Positions 1-7,816 of a DNA stretch of 19,986 bases are shown piece after piece. The first letter of the stretch is position 1; the number at the start of each line of letters is the position of its first letter. The stretch is from Emcibacter sp. (GTDB taxonomy: Bacteria; Pseudomonadota; Alphaproteobacteria; Sphingomonadales; Emcibacteraceae), in assembly GCA_021647465.1 (NCBI GenBank), contig JAKIUQ010000026.1:1-19986 (forward strand), in the 5' to 3' direction. The notes under the pieces are model-generated. The model searched no databases. It worked only from the letters and a program-made list of their open reading frames with translations, and was not told where the DNA came from. A program made the position numbers and the translations under genes.

Positions 1-176
1 GTCTTGCTGTCAAAAATATCTTCCATGCCCTCAATAGCCTGACGTTTCCAGCCGCTGATCTGATTGGGGTGAACTTCATAATGGGCGGCTATCTGCTGAA
101 TGGTCTGGTCTCCCCGCAAAACCGCAAAAACAACCTTCTTCTTGAAGGCCGGTGTAAAGCGTCGTCTCTTCGTCAT
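1..176 (-). CDS. IS3-family transposase OrfA, N-terminal part (cut by window edge)
   Basis: The reading frame starts at the ATG at 176-174 and runs off the left edge. The protein begins MTKRRRFTPAFKKKVV, continues through ...GDQTIQQIAAHYEVHP... and reaches ...GWKRQAIEGMEDIF. This is the Transposase_8 helix-turn-helix of IS3-family OrfA proteins, which bind the element's ends and normally join OrfB (the DDE catalytic part) by programmed -1 frameshifting. The basic N-terminus and the Q-I-A-x-x-(Y/H)-x-V-x-P-x-Q-I-x-x-W-K spacing are the visible hallmarks. No disruption is seen in the 58 codons present. The IS group cannot be settled without orfB. Confidence 0.8.
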   Translation of the reverse strand, partial: MTKRRRFTPAFKKKVVFAVLRGDQTIQQIAAHYEVHPNQISGWKRQAIEGMEDIFDSK

Positions 177-242
177 ATTGTGTCTCCAAATCTATAATCG
201 GATACACCTTAACAGATTGTACAAAAATCCGGGACCAGCTCA
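1..242 (-). mobile_element. Right end of an IS3-family insertion sequence (partial)
   Basis: The segment reads, on the minus strand, as the first part of an IS3-family element: a putative terminal repeat starting TGAGCTGGTCCCGG at 242, a short leader, and then orfA from 176 towards the window edge. IS3-family ends normally begin with TG, which fits the boundary placed at 242/243. The rest (most of orfA, orfB, other end) lies left of position 1, so completeness and the target duplication cannot be judged. The boundary is inferred from the TG end and from the change to aspS-flanking sequence. It could be off by a few bases. Confidence 0.7.
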
Positions 243-265
243 GGCGCGTGCTTTCGTCTCACGCC
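243..265. terminator. Possible hairpin 3' of aspS, abutting the IS end
   Basis: GCGTG (246-250) pairs with CACGC (260-264) across a 9-base loop, and the outer GGC/GCC can extend the stem with a bulge. On the plus strand it is followed by TTTATTATT. On the minus strand, the direction of aspS transcription, the hairpin is followed at once by the IS end and has no T-run. It may be the remains of the aspS terminator cut by the IS insertion. The stem is short and confidence is low. Confidence 0.3.
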
Positions 266-292
266 TTTATTATTGCCACAATAATCGTCCTG

Positions 293-2083
293 TCATTGTG
301 GTTTCTTATCCGCATCCGGAACAATCGTCCGCAGATGCAATTCCCTCAATTGTTTATTGGAAACTTCGCTGGGCGCTTTCATCATAAGGTCTTCCGCTTT
401 TTGATTCATCGGGAAAATAATAACCTCACGAATATTAGGCTCATCAGCCAGCAACATCACAATACGGTCAACCCCGGGCGCAATCCCGCCATGGGGCGGT
501 GCGCCGTATTTCAAGGCATTGAGCATGCCTGAGAAACGTTCTTCCACCACTTCCGGGCCATAACCCGCAAGTTCAAAAGCCTTATACATGATTTCCGGCT
601 TGTGATTTCGAATAGCCCCCGATGACAATTCGATACCATTACAGACAATATCATATTGATAGCCCAGTATATCTTCCGGCTTCATGGTTTCCAGAGCCTC
701 CATGCCCCCTTGCGGCATGGAAAACGGGTTATGGCTGAAATCAAGTTTCTTTTCGACTTCGTCATATTCATACATGGGAAAATCAACAATCCAGCAGAAT
801 TTAAACTCATCATCACGGATCAGATCCAAATCAACGCCGACCTTGGTGCGGGCGAACCCGGCAAGCTTAGCGGCGTCTTCCGGCTTTCCACACGCAAAGA
901 ATATGCCGTCATTCTCGCTTAAATCCGCAACTTTTTTAAGGTGCGCCAAACGATCATCATCAAGATTTTTGGCAATTGGCCCCAAGGCTTCCCCGTCCTT
1001 GAAACGTATATAGCCTAAACCGGCAAAACCTTCCGAGCGGGCCCAGTCATTCATTTTATCAAAGAAACTACGCGCTTGCGCGCCGCCTGCCTGCGGTGCC
1101 GGAATAGCGCGCACGACCGAGCCTTTTTCAATGGCCCCGGCAAAAATCCCAAATCCGGACCCCCGGAAAACCTCTGTCACATCACAAATTTCGATGGGGT
1201 TTCTAAGGTCAGGTTTGTCGTTACCATATTTCAACATGCTTTCCTTAAAAGGAATGCGCGGAAACGGTGTTTGCGTCACTTTCTTGCTGTTAAACTCTTC
1301 AAACAAGCCAATCATCAAGGGTTCAATTGCCGCAAAGATATCTTCCTGCGTGACAAAAGACATTTCCACATCAAGCTGGTAAAATTCCCCAGGCGAACGA
1401 TCCGCACGGGCATCTTCGTCCCGAAAACACGGGGCAATCTGAAAATAACGGTCAAAACCCGCGATCATCAGTAATTGTTTAAATTGTTGCGGCGCTTGGG
1501 GCAGCGCATAAAATTTGCCGGGATGAAGCCGGCTCGGCACCAGAAAATCACGGGCGCCTTCCGGTGAACTTGCGGTCAGAATTGGGGTCTGATATTCCCG
1601 AAAGCCAAGATCCACCATACGGCGTCTCATGCTGGAAATAATGTCGGATCTCAACACAATATTTTTGTGAAGCCTCTCCCTTCTCAAATCCAGATAACGA
1701 TAGGTCAGCCGAACATCTTCTGGATAGTCCTGTTCACCAAATACCGGCAAAGGAAGTTCGTCTGCTGTTGACAGAATATCCAGTTCCTCAATGAATAGCT
1801 CAATATGACCGGTTGGAAGATTTTTATTTATGGTGTCCGCACTACGCGAAACCACTTTACCTTTCAAACGGATGACGGATTCTGCTTTTAAAGACTCGGC
1901 TATTTTAAAGCCGGCATTATCTGTATCAATCACACATTGCGTCAGCCCATAATGATCCCGAAGGTCAATGAACAAAAGACCGCCGTGATCCCGTTTTCGG
2001 TGAACCCAGCCAGAGAGCAAAACGACTTCCCCGACATTCTCTTCGCGCAGGGCTTCGCAGGTATGTGTTCTATATTCGTGCAT
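293..2083 (-). CDS. aspS: Aspartyl-tRNA synthetase, probably non-discriminating
   Basis: This class IIb synthetase charges tRNA-Asp with aspartate in the cytoplasm. It has 596 residues, the usual length of bacterial AspRS. An N-terminal OB-fold anticodon domain (about 1-105) is followed by the catalytic core with motif 2 (FRDEDARADRSPGEF, 220-234), the bacterial GAD insertion in the middle, and motif 3 (PPHGGIAPGVDR) near the end. The loop RKRDHGG has His33 where E. coli has Leu30. In studied enzymes such as P. aeruginosa's, this His goes with a non-discriminating AspRS that also charges tRNA-Asn for later amidation by GatCAB. The gene is divergent from rnd. The ATG at 2083 is supported by the conserved MHEYRTH start. 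Confidence 0.97.
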   Translation of the reverse strand: MHEYRTHTCEALREENVGEVVLLSGWVHRKRDHGGLLFIDLRDHYGLTQCVIDTDNAGFKIAESLKAESVIRLKGKVVSRSADTINKNLPTGHIELFIEELDILSTADELPLPVFGEQDYPEDVRLTYRYLDLRRERLHKNIVLRSDIISSMRRRMVDLGFREYQTPILTASSPEGARDFLVPSRLHPGKFYALPQAPQQFKQLLMIAGFDRYFQIAPCFRDEDARADRSPGEFYQLDVEMSFVTQEDIFAAIEPLMIGLFEEFNSKKVTQTPFPRIPFKESMLKYGNDKPDLRNPIEICDVTEVFRGSGFGIFAGAIEKGSVVRAIPAPQAGGAQARSFFDKMNDWARSEGFAGLGYIRFKDGEALGPIAKNLDDDRLAHLKKVADLSENDGIFFACGKPEDAAKLAGFARTKVGVDLDLIRDDEFKFCWIVDFPMYEYDEVEKKLDFSHNPFSMPQGGMEALETMKPEDILGYQYDIVCNGIELSSGAIRNHKPEIMYKAFELAGYGPEVVEERFSGMLNALKYGAPPHGGIAPGVDRIVMLLADEPNIREVIIFPMNQKAEDLMMKAPSEVSNKQLRELHLRTIVPDADKKPQ

Positions 2084-2194
2084 GGTAAATCTTCTAAATG
2101 TAAATCATCTAATTTTAATATGTAATTCATGGTGTTTTTGTGCTTTATTGCCCACTTGTCAAGTTATTCTTTGTGTGGCTCCTTCAAATTTGAG

Positions 2195-2232
2195 CCAAAA
2201 ACAAACTTCTAGGCCAATAACAAACTTCTAGG
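2195..2232. repeat. Two 19-bp tandem repeats directly upstream of rnd
   Basis: CCAAAAACAAACTTCTAGG (2195-2213) is followed without a gap by CCAATAACAAACTTCTAGG (2214-2232), with one mismatch. The second copy ends about 11 bases before the rnd start, so it covers the place of the ribosome binding site (AGGTAAGAG). It may be a recent duplication of the rnd 5' untranslated region, giving two copies of the CTAGG ribosome-binding-like element. No function is claimed. Confidence 0.75.
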
Positions 2233-2243
2233 TAAGAGATTTT

Positions 2244-3407
2244 ATGAGTGTAATTACCACCAATGACCAGTTAGTTGCCGTATGCGCACGGCTAGAGAAA
2301 TCAGAATATATCACCGTTGATACAGAATTTTTAAGAACCAGCACCTATTATTCCAAATTATGTCTGATACAGGTCGCCAACGAAGAAGAATATCATGCCA
2401 TAGATACATTGGCGCCCGGCATTAATCTTGATCCCTTTTACGCTCTGATGCAAAATGAAAATATTCTGAAGGTTTTTCATGCTTGCCGTCAGGATATAGA
2501 AATTTTCGTCAATGAAAAAGGCGTTGTCCCAAAACCATTGTTCGATTCTCAAGTGGCGGCCATGGTTTGTGGCTACGGCGATAGCATTGGCTATGAAAAA
2601 CTCGTGACGGGCATGGCCGGTGCGACCCTTGATAAAAGCACACGCATCACCGACTGGTCCCGCCGCCCCCTGACCCAAAGACAGATTGATTATGCTTTAG
2701 GGGATGTTACCCATCTTCGCGTCATTTACAAAAACCTGACAAAGCAGCTCGAAAAAAGCAACCGCAGCCACTGGCTCGACTCAGAAATGGCCGATTTGAC
2801 AAATCCGGATACCTTTATCATCATACCTGAAGATGCATGGAAAAGACTGAAAATCAGAAGCAGCAACCGCCTGTTCAACGGTATCGCACGCAAACTGGCC
2901 GAATGGCGCGAAACACAGGCCCAAAGCCGTAACATCCCGAGAAACCGCGTGATGAGAGATGAAGTTCTCCTCGAAATTTCTGCTGTACGGCCTGAACATA
3001 CCAATGCCCTGGGCAGCATTCGCGGCCTTTCTCCGCAGTTCAGCCAAAGCAAATACGGGGCGCAGGTTCTCGCCATTGTCAAAGAGGTTATGGCGCTGCC
3101 GGCTGAAAGCCTGCCTGTTCTAAAGCACAGAAGTCCTCCTTCACAAAATACGGACCCCGTGATGGAGTTATTGAAAGTTCTGTTGAAGATGATCTGTCAG
3201 TATGAAAATGTCGCGCCAAAACTCATCGCAACTGTCGATGACCTTGAAAAACTGGCAGAGAATGATGCGGCGGAAATAGCCGCATTGTCCGGCTGGCGAT
3301 ATGACCTGTTTGGCAAGCACGCTCTTGCCGTAAAACATGGCGAACTGGCCTTTGCCATGAAAGATGGCGCGGTCAGCTTGATTCCCTTGGAGCCTGTGGA
3401 CAATTAA
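2244..3407 (+). CDS. rnd: Ribonuclease D
   Basis: A 3'-5' exoribonuclease of the DEDDy family that trims the 3' ends of tRNA precursors and other small RNAs. The 387 residues match the family. Exo I is DTEF (Asp26, Glu28), Exo II is FHACRQD (His79 region, Asp84), and Exo III is IDYALGDVTHL with Tyr150 and Asp154. An HRDC RNA-binding domain follows (about residues 205-285, WRETQAQSRNIPRNRVMRDE...). The ATG at 2244 is preceded by AGGTAAGAG. It is transcribed divergently from aspS and ends 6 bases from the convergent ppx stop, with no room for a separate terminator. No unusual substitutions are seen. Confidence 0.96.
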   Translation: MSVITTNDQLVAVCARLEKSEYITVDTEFLRTSTYYSKLCLIQVANEEEYHAIDTLAPGINLDPFYALMQNENILKVFHACRQDIEIFVNEKGVVPKPLFDSQVAAMVCGYGDSIGYEKLVTGMAGATLDKSTRITDWSRRPLTQRQIDYALGDVTHLRVIYKNLTKQLEKSNRSHWLDSEMADLTNPDTFIIIPEDAWKRLKIRSSNRLFNGIARKLAEWRETQAQSRNIPRNRVMRDEVLLEISAVRPEHTNALGSIRGLSPQFSQSKYGAQVLAIVKEVMALPAESLPVLKHRSPPSQNTDPVMELLKVLLKMICQYENVAPKLIATVDDLEKLAENDAAEIAALSGWRYDLFGKHALAVKHGELAFAMKDGAVSLIPLEPVDN

Positions 3408-3413
3408 AACCTA

Positions 3414-4889
3414 TTAAATAATTCTGACTTTTTCTGTTAAATCAAATTCCCGGGCGACTTTGCTGAAACGCTTCAAGACCACTTCGTTGATAATCGCTTC
3501 ATCCTTTTTACGAATATCAAGATACAGAATACCGTCATTAACCGCCAGAGAAGCTGATTTGAGGCCCTTTTCAGTTCCCCCGGAAATCCTTTGCACCAAT
3601 CGCAAGGCAAGGCCAACCTTGTTGGCATATTGAATATCACCGGGCCTCAACAGGGTTTCGACCTTAGCCGTTCCACTTTCGCCGGAAACACCGCCGTAAC
3701 AAATATAAAGGGCCAGCCCGATAAAGGCGGCACCCCGATGAGTGAGGCCCAATAACCGGCCATGCAATATTTCATATAATACTTTTTGCGCTCTATATTC
3801 AGGATGCCCACGCCAGCCCACATCGCTTAAAATTGATGCGGCATATCTTAGGCGGTTTGGCTCAAAATCTTCGCCCTGAAATAGGGGATCAATCCAGCTT
3901 TGGATACGTTTGCCATGCTCAGAAAACCGGCCATTCTTCTCCGCAATATCGTGGCAGGCCTCAAGCATGGGATCCAAGGCCCGAATATCCTTGTCCATTG
4001 CCTCAAACAACAGTCCTTCCCGAAGGCCATATCCGGAAATAACGACGCATCTGGATTTTAATTTCTTAACCAGTCGGTTCAGAATATATGCCGACAGAGA
4101 CAGAACTTTCAATCGCCGCGATGATAAATATGCCCTGTAACGCGTCAGCTCTGCAAAATGCATTTTTGACAGCCTCTCTGTCAGATCAAGGCATTCTTCC
4201 CGGCTCATGATATAATGGTGAACATTATTCAGGACATAGCCCGTCTCCATAATATGGATTTTTGCCAAGGCACGCCAAGAGCCGCCCACCGCATAAAAAT
4301 TTTCGCGCCTTTTCTCACTGCCATCAAGAGCCCAGTCAAGAGATTGCAAAGCCTTGTCAATATCTGCCTTGGGAGAAGATATGGTTTGACCATCCAGAGA
4401 CTGATATTTCATTGGGCCGATGGCAAAGCTGGCTTTTTCCGAGATATCCCCGTCCTGAATTTTGGCAAGTTCAAGGCTGCCGCCCCCTAAATCACCGACA
4501 ATGCCATGCGCACGCGGCAGAGCACATAAAACCCCAAGAGCCGACAGACGCGCTTCCTCCGCGCCGAAAATAACGGTGACATCCAAATCACAGTCTTCTT
4601 TAATTCTCTTAACAAATTCAGGGCCATTTTGGGCGTCTCTTACCGCAGCGGTTGCCACCACACTAAAATTTCTCACGGACATTTTATCAAGCATCAAATG
4701 AAACCGTTTCAGGCTTTCAATAGCAGAATCCATAGCGCCGTCCTGCATCAAACCGGTTTCCTGTAGCCCCCGCCCAAGACCGCATAGAATTTTCTCATTA
4801 AAAATCACATAAGGCGCACGTTTCAGGCTTTCGTAAACCACAAGGCGTACAGAATTTGATCCAATGTCAATTACGGCAAATTTATTCAA
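3414..4889 (-). CDS. ppx: Exopolyphosphatase, Ppx/GppA family
   Basis: The enzyme removes terminal phosphate from polyphosphate, and in some members acts on pppGpp, in the cytoplasm. At 491 residues it fits the alphaproteobacterial Ppx size. The sugar kinase/actin fold starts at once with VIDIGSNSVRLVVYES. The second phosphate loop is GDLGGGSLELAK (about 132-143). A C-terminal HD-like helical region follows, including the YAASILSDVGWRGHPEYR stretch. The start is a TTG at 4889-4887. No nearer ATG keeps the conserved N-terminus. It begins 9 bases after the ppk1 stop, so translation is probably coupled and both enzymes come from one mRNA. Ppx versus GppA specificity cannot be decided from sequence, but pairing with ppk1 favours Ppx. 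Confidence 0.93.
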   Translation of the reverse strand: MNKFAVIDIGSNSVRLVVYESLKRAPYVIFNEKILCGLGRGLQETGLMQDGAMDSAIESLKRFHLMLDKMSVRNFSVVATAAVRDAQNGPEFVKRIKEDCDLDVTVIFGAEEARLSALGVLCALPRAHGIVGDLGGGSLELAKIQDGDISEKASFAIGPMKYQSLDGQTISSPKADIDKALQSLDWALDGSEKRRENFYAVGGSWRALAKIHIMETGYVLNNVHHYIMSREECLDLTERLSKMHFAELTRYRAYLSSRRLKVLSLSAYILNRLVKKLKSRCVVISGYGLREGLLFEAMDKDIRALDPMLEACHDIAEKNGRFSEHGKRIQSWIDPLFQGEDFEPNRLRYAASILSDVGWRGHPEYRAQKVLYEILHGRLLGLTHRGAAFIGLALYICYGGVSGESGTAKVETLLRPGDIQYANKVGLALRLVQRISGGTEKGLKSASLAVNDGILYLDIRKKDEAIINEVVLKRFSKVAREFDLTEKVRII

Positions 4890-4898
4890 AGGTAATCT

Positions 4899-7052
4899 CT
4901 ACTCTATTAAATGCAAGGGCAATTCCATGCCCTCTATTGCTTTTCCCATGCCAGACAAGCTTGGGTTTTTTAAAAAATAATCATGAGCCGAAAAAGGTGC
5001 CTCTTTGGGCCGGCGGCTATGATGATGTGGCCGGTGATATGAATGATCTTCGCCCAAATGCCAGCTTTGCATATTATCCTTCAGGTTGGCCACCATGATT
5101 TGCCCCAGAACCTGTGACTTGACCGTCGGGTTATCAATAGGGATTAAAGCCTCAACCCGCCGTTCGAAATTTCGCGGCATCCAGTCAGAAGAAGAAATAT
5201 AAACATAAGCATGATCGGACGGCATCACATGACCATTGCCAAAACAGATAATTCGGGAATGTTCTAAAAACCGCCCAACGATGCTTTTTACCCGAATATT
5301 TTCGGACATTCCCTTCACACCGGGACGCAGGCAACAAATGCCCCGCACCACCAGATCAATAGATACGCCGCTGCAAGATGCCTCATACAATTTTTTTATC
5401 ACAACAGGATCCACAATAGCGTTCAATTTGGCCCATATGCTTGCCGGTTTTCCGGCCTGGGCGAAATCAATTTCACAATCAATCATCTCAATCAATTTAT
5501 TGCGAATGCCATGGGGCGAAATCACCACCTTTTCAAGCTCTTTGGGTTTGGCATAGCCCGTTAAATAATTAAAGATATGAATGGCATCCCGCCCTAAGGC
5601 CTCATCATCGGTGAAAAAGGACAGGTCGGTATATATTTTCGCCGTAATGGGGTGGTAATTTCCCGTGCCAAAATGAACATATGTTCTAAGATGCGCGTTT
5701 TCCCGGCGCACAATGACCGATATTTTCGCATGGGTTTTTAATTCAAGAAAGCCATAAACAACCTGAACCCCTGCCCGCTCCATATCCCGCGCCCACTTAA
5801 TATTGCGTTCTTCATCAAATCTGGCCTTTAACTCCACCAGTGCCGTGACTGATTTTCCAGCCTCCGCAGCGTCAATCAACGCGCGAACAATGGGCGAATC
5901 ATCGCTGGTACGATATAATGTCTGCTTAATGGCCACCACATCAGGATCCTGCGCGGCCTGACGCAGAAAGCTAATCACCGCATCAAAGCTTTCAAAGGGA
6001 TGATGAACAATAAAGTCCTTTTCCCGAATAGCCGCAAAGCAATCCCCGCGTTTTTCTTTCAGGCGCTGGGGAAAACGCGGCTCCAGTGATTTAAATTTAA
6101 GCTGGGGAAAATCATCCACGATCAATTGATCCACTTCGGCTATGCCCAGAACGCCGTCGACACTGATGATTTCCTTATCGGTAATCTTTAATTCTCTTTT
6201 GACCATTTCCAAAAGGTTTTTCGGCATTTCGGCATTTACATCAAGACGAATAACATGGCCGCGCCGCCTGCGTTTAAGGGCGCTTTCAAAAACCCTGACC
6301 AGGTCTTCCGCCTCTTCATCCACTTCCATCTCGCTATCGCGGATAAGGCGAAAGATCCCGTCTGCCTTAATGAAATAATTGGGAAATAAAAGCCCAAGAA
6401 ACAACGTAATGCAATTTTCAACGGAAATAAAACGTGCCTTTTTACCCGGCAGGCGAACAAATCTTTTTGTTTGCCGGGGCACAGGCAGCAGCGCCAGCAG
6501 CATTTTACCATCATCATTATTTTCCAGCTCAAGAACGATGGAAAATCCAAGATTTGGAATGAACGGAAAGGGGTGAGCCGGATCAACGGCAAGCGGCGTC
6601 AATATTGGAAAAACATTCTCCAGAAAATATTGCTCAAGCCAATCCCTATCCTGATCGGTAATGTCATTTGCATCAATAAGATCGATACCTTCAGCTCTCA
6701 AACCATCAATCAATGTTGCCCAGCGGTTTTGCTGCGCCTTGATCAGGTCATCTGCCAGGGCATTAATCTGGTCAAGCTGTTCGGACGGGCTCAAGCCTTC
6801 GTTGCTGATTTTTTCGACACCTGCGGTAATTTGCCCCCTGATTCCCGCGACACGCACCATATAAAATTCATCAAGATTGCTCCCCGATATGGACAGAAAC
6901 CTCAGCCGTTCCAAAAGGGGGTGATTGGGATTATCCGCTTCCTCCATCACCCGCATGTTGAATCTTAGCCAGGATAATTCCCGGTTTATCAATTGCTCAT
7001 TCACAGGAAAATCATAGAATGGAAATATTTTCTCTTTTTTAGTTTTGGGCAT
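4899..7052 (-). CDS. ppk1: Polyphosphate kinase 1
   Basis: It polymerises the gamma-phosphate of ATP into long-chain inorganic polyphosphate and can run in reverse. It has the full domain set of Ppk1: an N-terminal helical domain (NRELSWLRFNMRV), the head domain, and two PLD-like catalytic domains. The autophosphorylated histidine lies in ELKTHAKI (His441 counted from this ATG) and the second conserved histidine in FLEHSRI (His598). The C-terminal SSDWMPRNFERRVEALIPI motif is intact. The frame also allows a TTG start at 7064, but the ATG at 7052 has AAGGTGG just upstream and is preferred, giving 717 residues. It lies downstream of hdaA with an 80-92 base gap and upstream of ppx. Confidence 0.96.
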   Translation of the reverse strand: MPKTKKEKIFPFYDFPVNEQLINRELSWLRFNMRVMEEADNPNHPLLERLRFLSISGSNLDEFYMVRVAGIRGQITAGVEKISNEGLSPSEQLDQINALADDLIKAQQNRWATLIDGLRAEGIDLIDANDITDQDRDWLEQYFLENVFPILTPLAVDPAHPFPFIPNLGFSIVLELENNDDGKMLLALLPVPRQTKRFVRLPGKKARFISVENCITLFLGLLFPNYFIKADGIFRLIRDSEMEVDEEAEDLVRVFESALKRRRRGHVIRLDVNAEMPKNLLEMVKRELKITDKEIISVDGVLGIAEVDQLIVDDFPQLKFKSLEPRFPQRLKEKRGDCFAAIREKDFIVHHPFESFDAVISFLRQAAQDPDVVAIKQTLYRTSDDSPIVRALIDAAEAGKSVTALVELKARFDEERNIKWARDMERAGVQVVYGFLELKTHAKISVIVRRENAHLRTYVHFGTGNYHPITAKIYTDLSFFTDDEALGRDAIHIFNYLTGYAKPKELEKVVISPHGIRNKLIEMIDCEIDFAQAGKPASIWAKLNAIVDPVVIKKLYEASCSGVSIDLVVRGICCLRPGVKGMSENIRVKSIVGRFLEHSRIICFGNGHVMPSDHAYVYISSSDWMPRNFERRVEALIPIDNPTVKSQVLGQIMVANLKDNMQSWHLGEDHSYHRPHHHSRRPKEAPFSAHDYFLKNPSLSGMGKAIEGMELPLHLIE

Positions 7053-7144
7053 AGCCACCTTCAAGTTTCAAATACATCCGCATGATCTTAAGGCCAAAAT
7101 ATTTCATATTTGTGAAATATCCAAGCATTAAATTTTGCCGCATC

Positions 7145-7810
7145 CTAGCCCAGCAAACCCCGCACCAGAGGAATGGTAATTTTTCGTTTTCTGGAAAGCG
7201 ACAATTTATCAATTTTTCGGACAATATTACGGGCCGCCTCAAAGGATCTCTCGATCCTCGGCAAGAGGTAGGCAATCACATCCATGGGGACATTGATCTG
7301 CCGGTCCATAAATTGTTTTACAATGATGGCGGTAAGCAATTCGTCATCCGGCGGGCCTATTTCAATCGCCATAGAGGCCAACAGGCGTGACCTTAAATCC
7401 GGCAGGGTTACCGGCCAACATTTCGGATGTTGCGTGGCTGTCATCAACAATGATCCCTCATTCTCCTTTTGCCAGTTATACAAATGAAATAACGGCGCCT
7501 GCATATCAGTCCGGCCAACAATATGATCTACAGCCTCTATGATCAAACAATTTGGCAGCCCTTGAAGGTTGGTAACATCGATATCCTCTATAGCCAGCCT
7601 TTCCGCGCCGGATTTTTGCTGCCATACATGGGACAAATGGGTTTTACCGCATCCTGCCGCCCCGTAAACTATGGTGCAATGGCTATTGGGCCAGGCAGGC
7701 CAGCTATCCACCCATTTCACGGCGGCTTCATTGGACGAGGTCACCAGATAATCCTCGGCCTCGAACGCTTCGCGCACGGGAATATCAAAAGGAATTTGAA
7801 CAGAGGGCAT
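7145..7810 (-). CDS. hdaA: HdaA-type DnaA-related ATPase
   Basis: A 221-residue AAA+ protein equal to the ATPase part of DnaA without the DNA-binding domain. In Caulobacter the homologue HdaA works with the DNA polymerase sliding clamp to promote ATP hydrolysis by DnaA and so stops re-initiation of replication. The N-terminus holds a short clamp-binding-like motif (QIPFDIP, residues 5-11). Walker A is GAAGCGKT (50-57), the Walker B region is LIIEAVDHI, and LPDLRSRL is the sensor 1/arginine-finger region. It starts 6 bases after the DUF2066 gene and probably shares its transcript. Many alphaproteobacteria keep hdaA near purM/purN and ppk, as here. Confidence 0.92.
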   Translation of the reverse strand: MPSVQIPFDIPVREAFEAEDYLVTSSNEAAVKWVDSWPAWPNSHCTIVYGAAGCGKTHLSHVWQQKSGAERLAIEDIDVTNLQGLPNCLIIEAVDHIVGRTDMQAPLFHLYNWQKENEGSLLMTATQHPKCWPVTLPDLRSRLLASMAIEIGPPDDELLTAIIVKQFMDRQINVPMDVIAYLLPRIERSFEAARNIVRKIDKLSLSRKRKITIPLVRGLLG

Positions 7811-7816
7811 TTTTAA

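Noticed and set aside
2157..2162. TTGACA-like -35 for aspS on the minus strand
   Set aside because: No acceptable -10 occurs 16-18 bases downstream, so a promoter call would rest on one hexamer.
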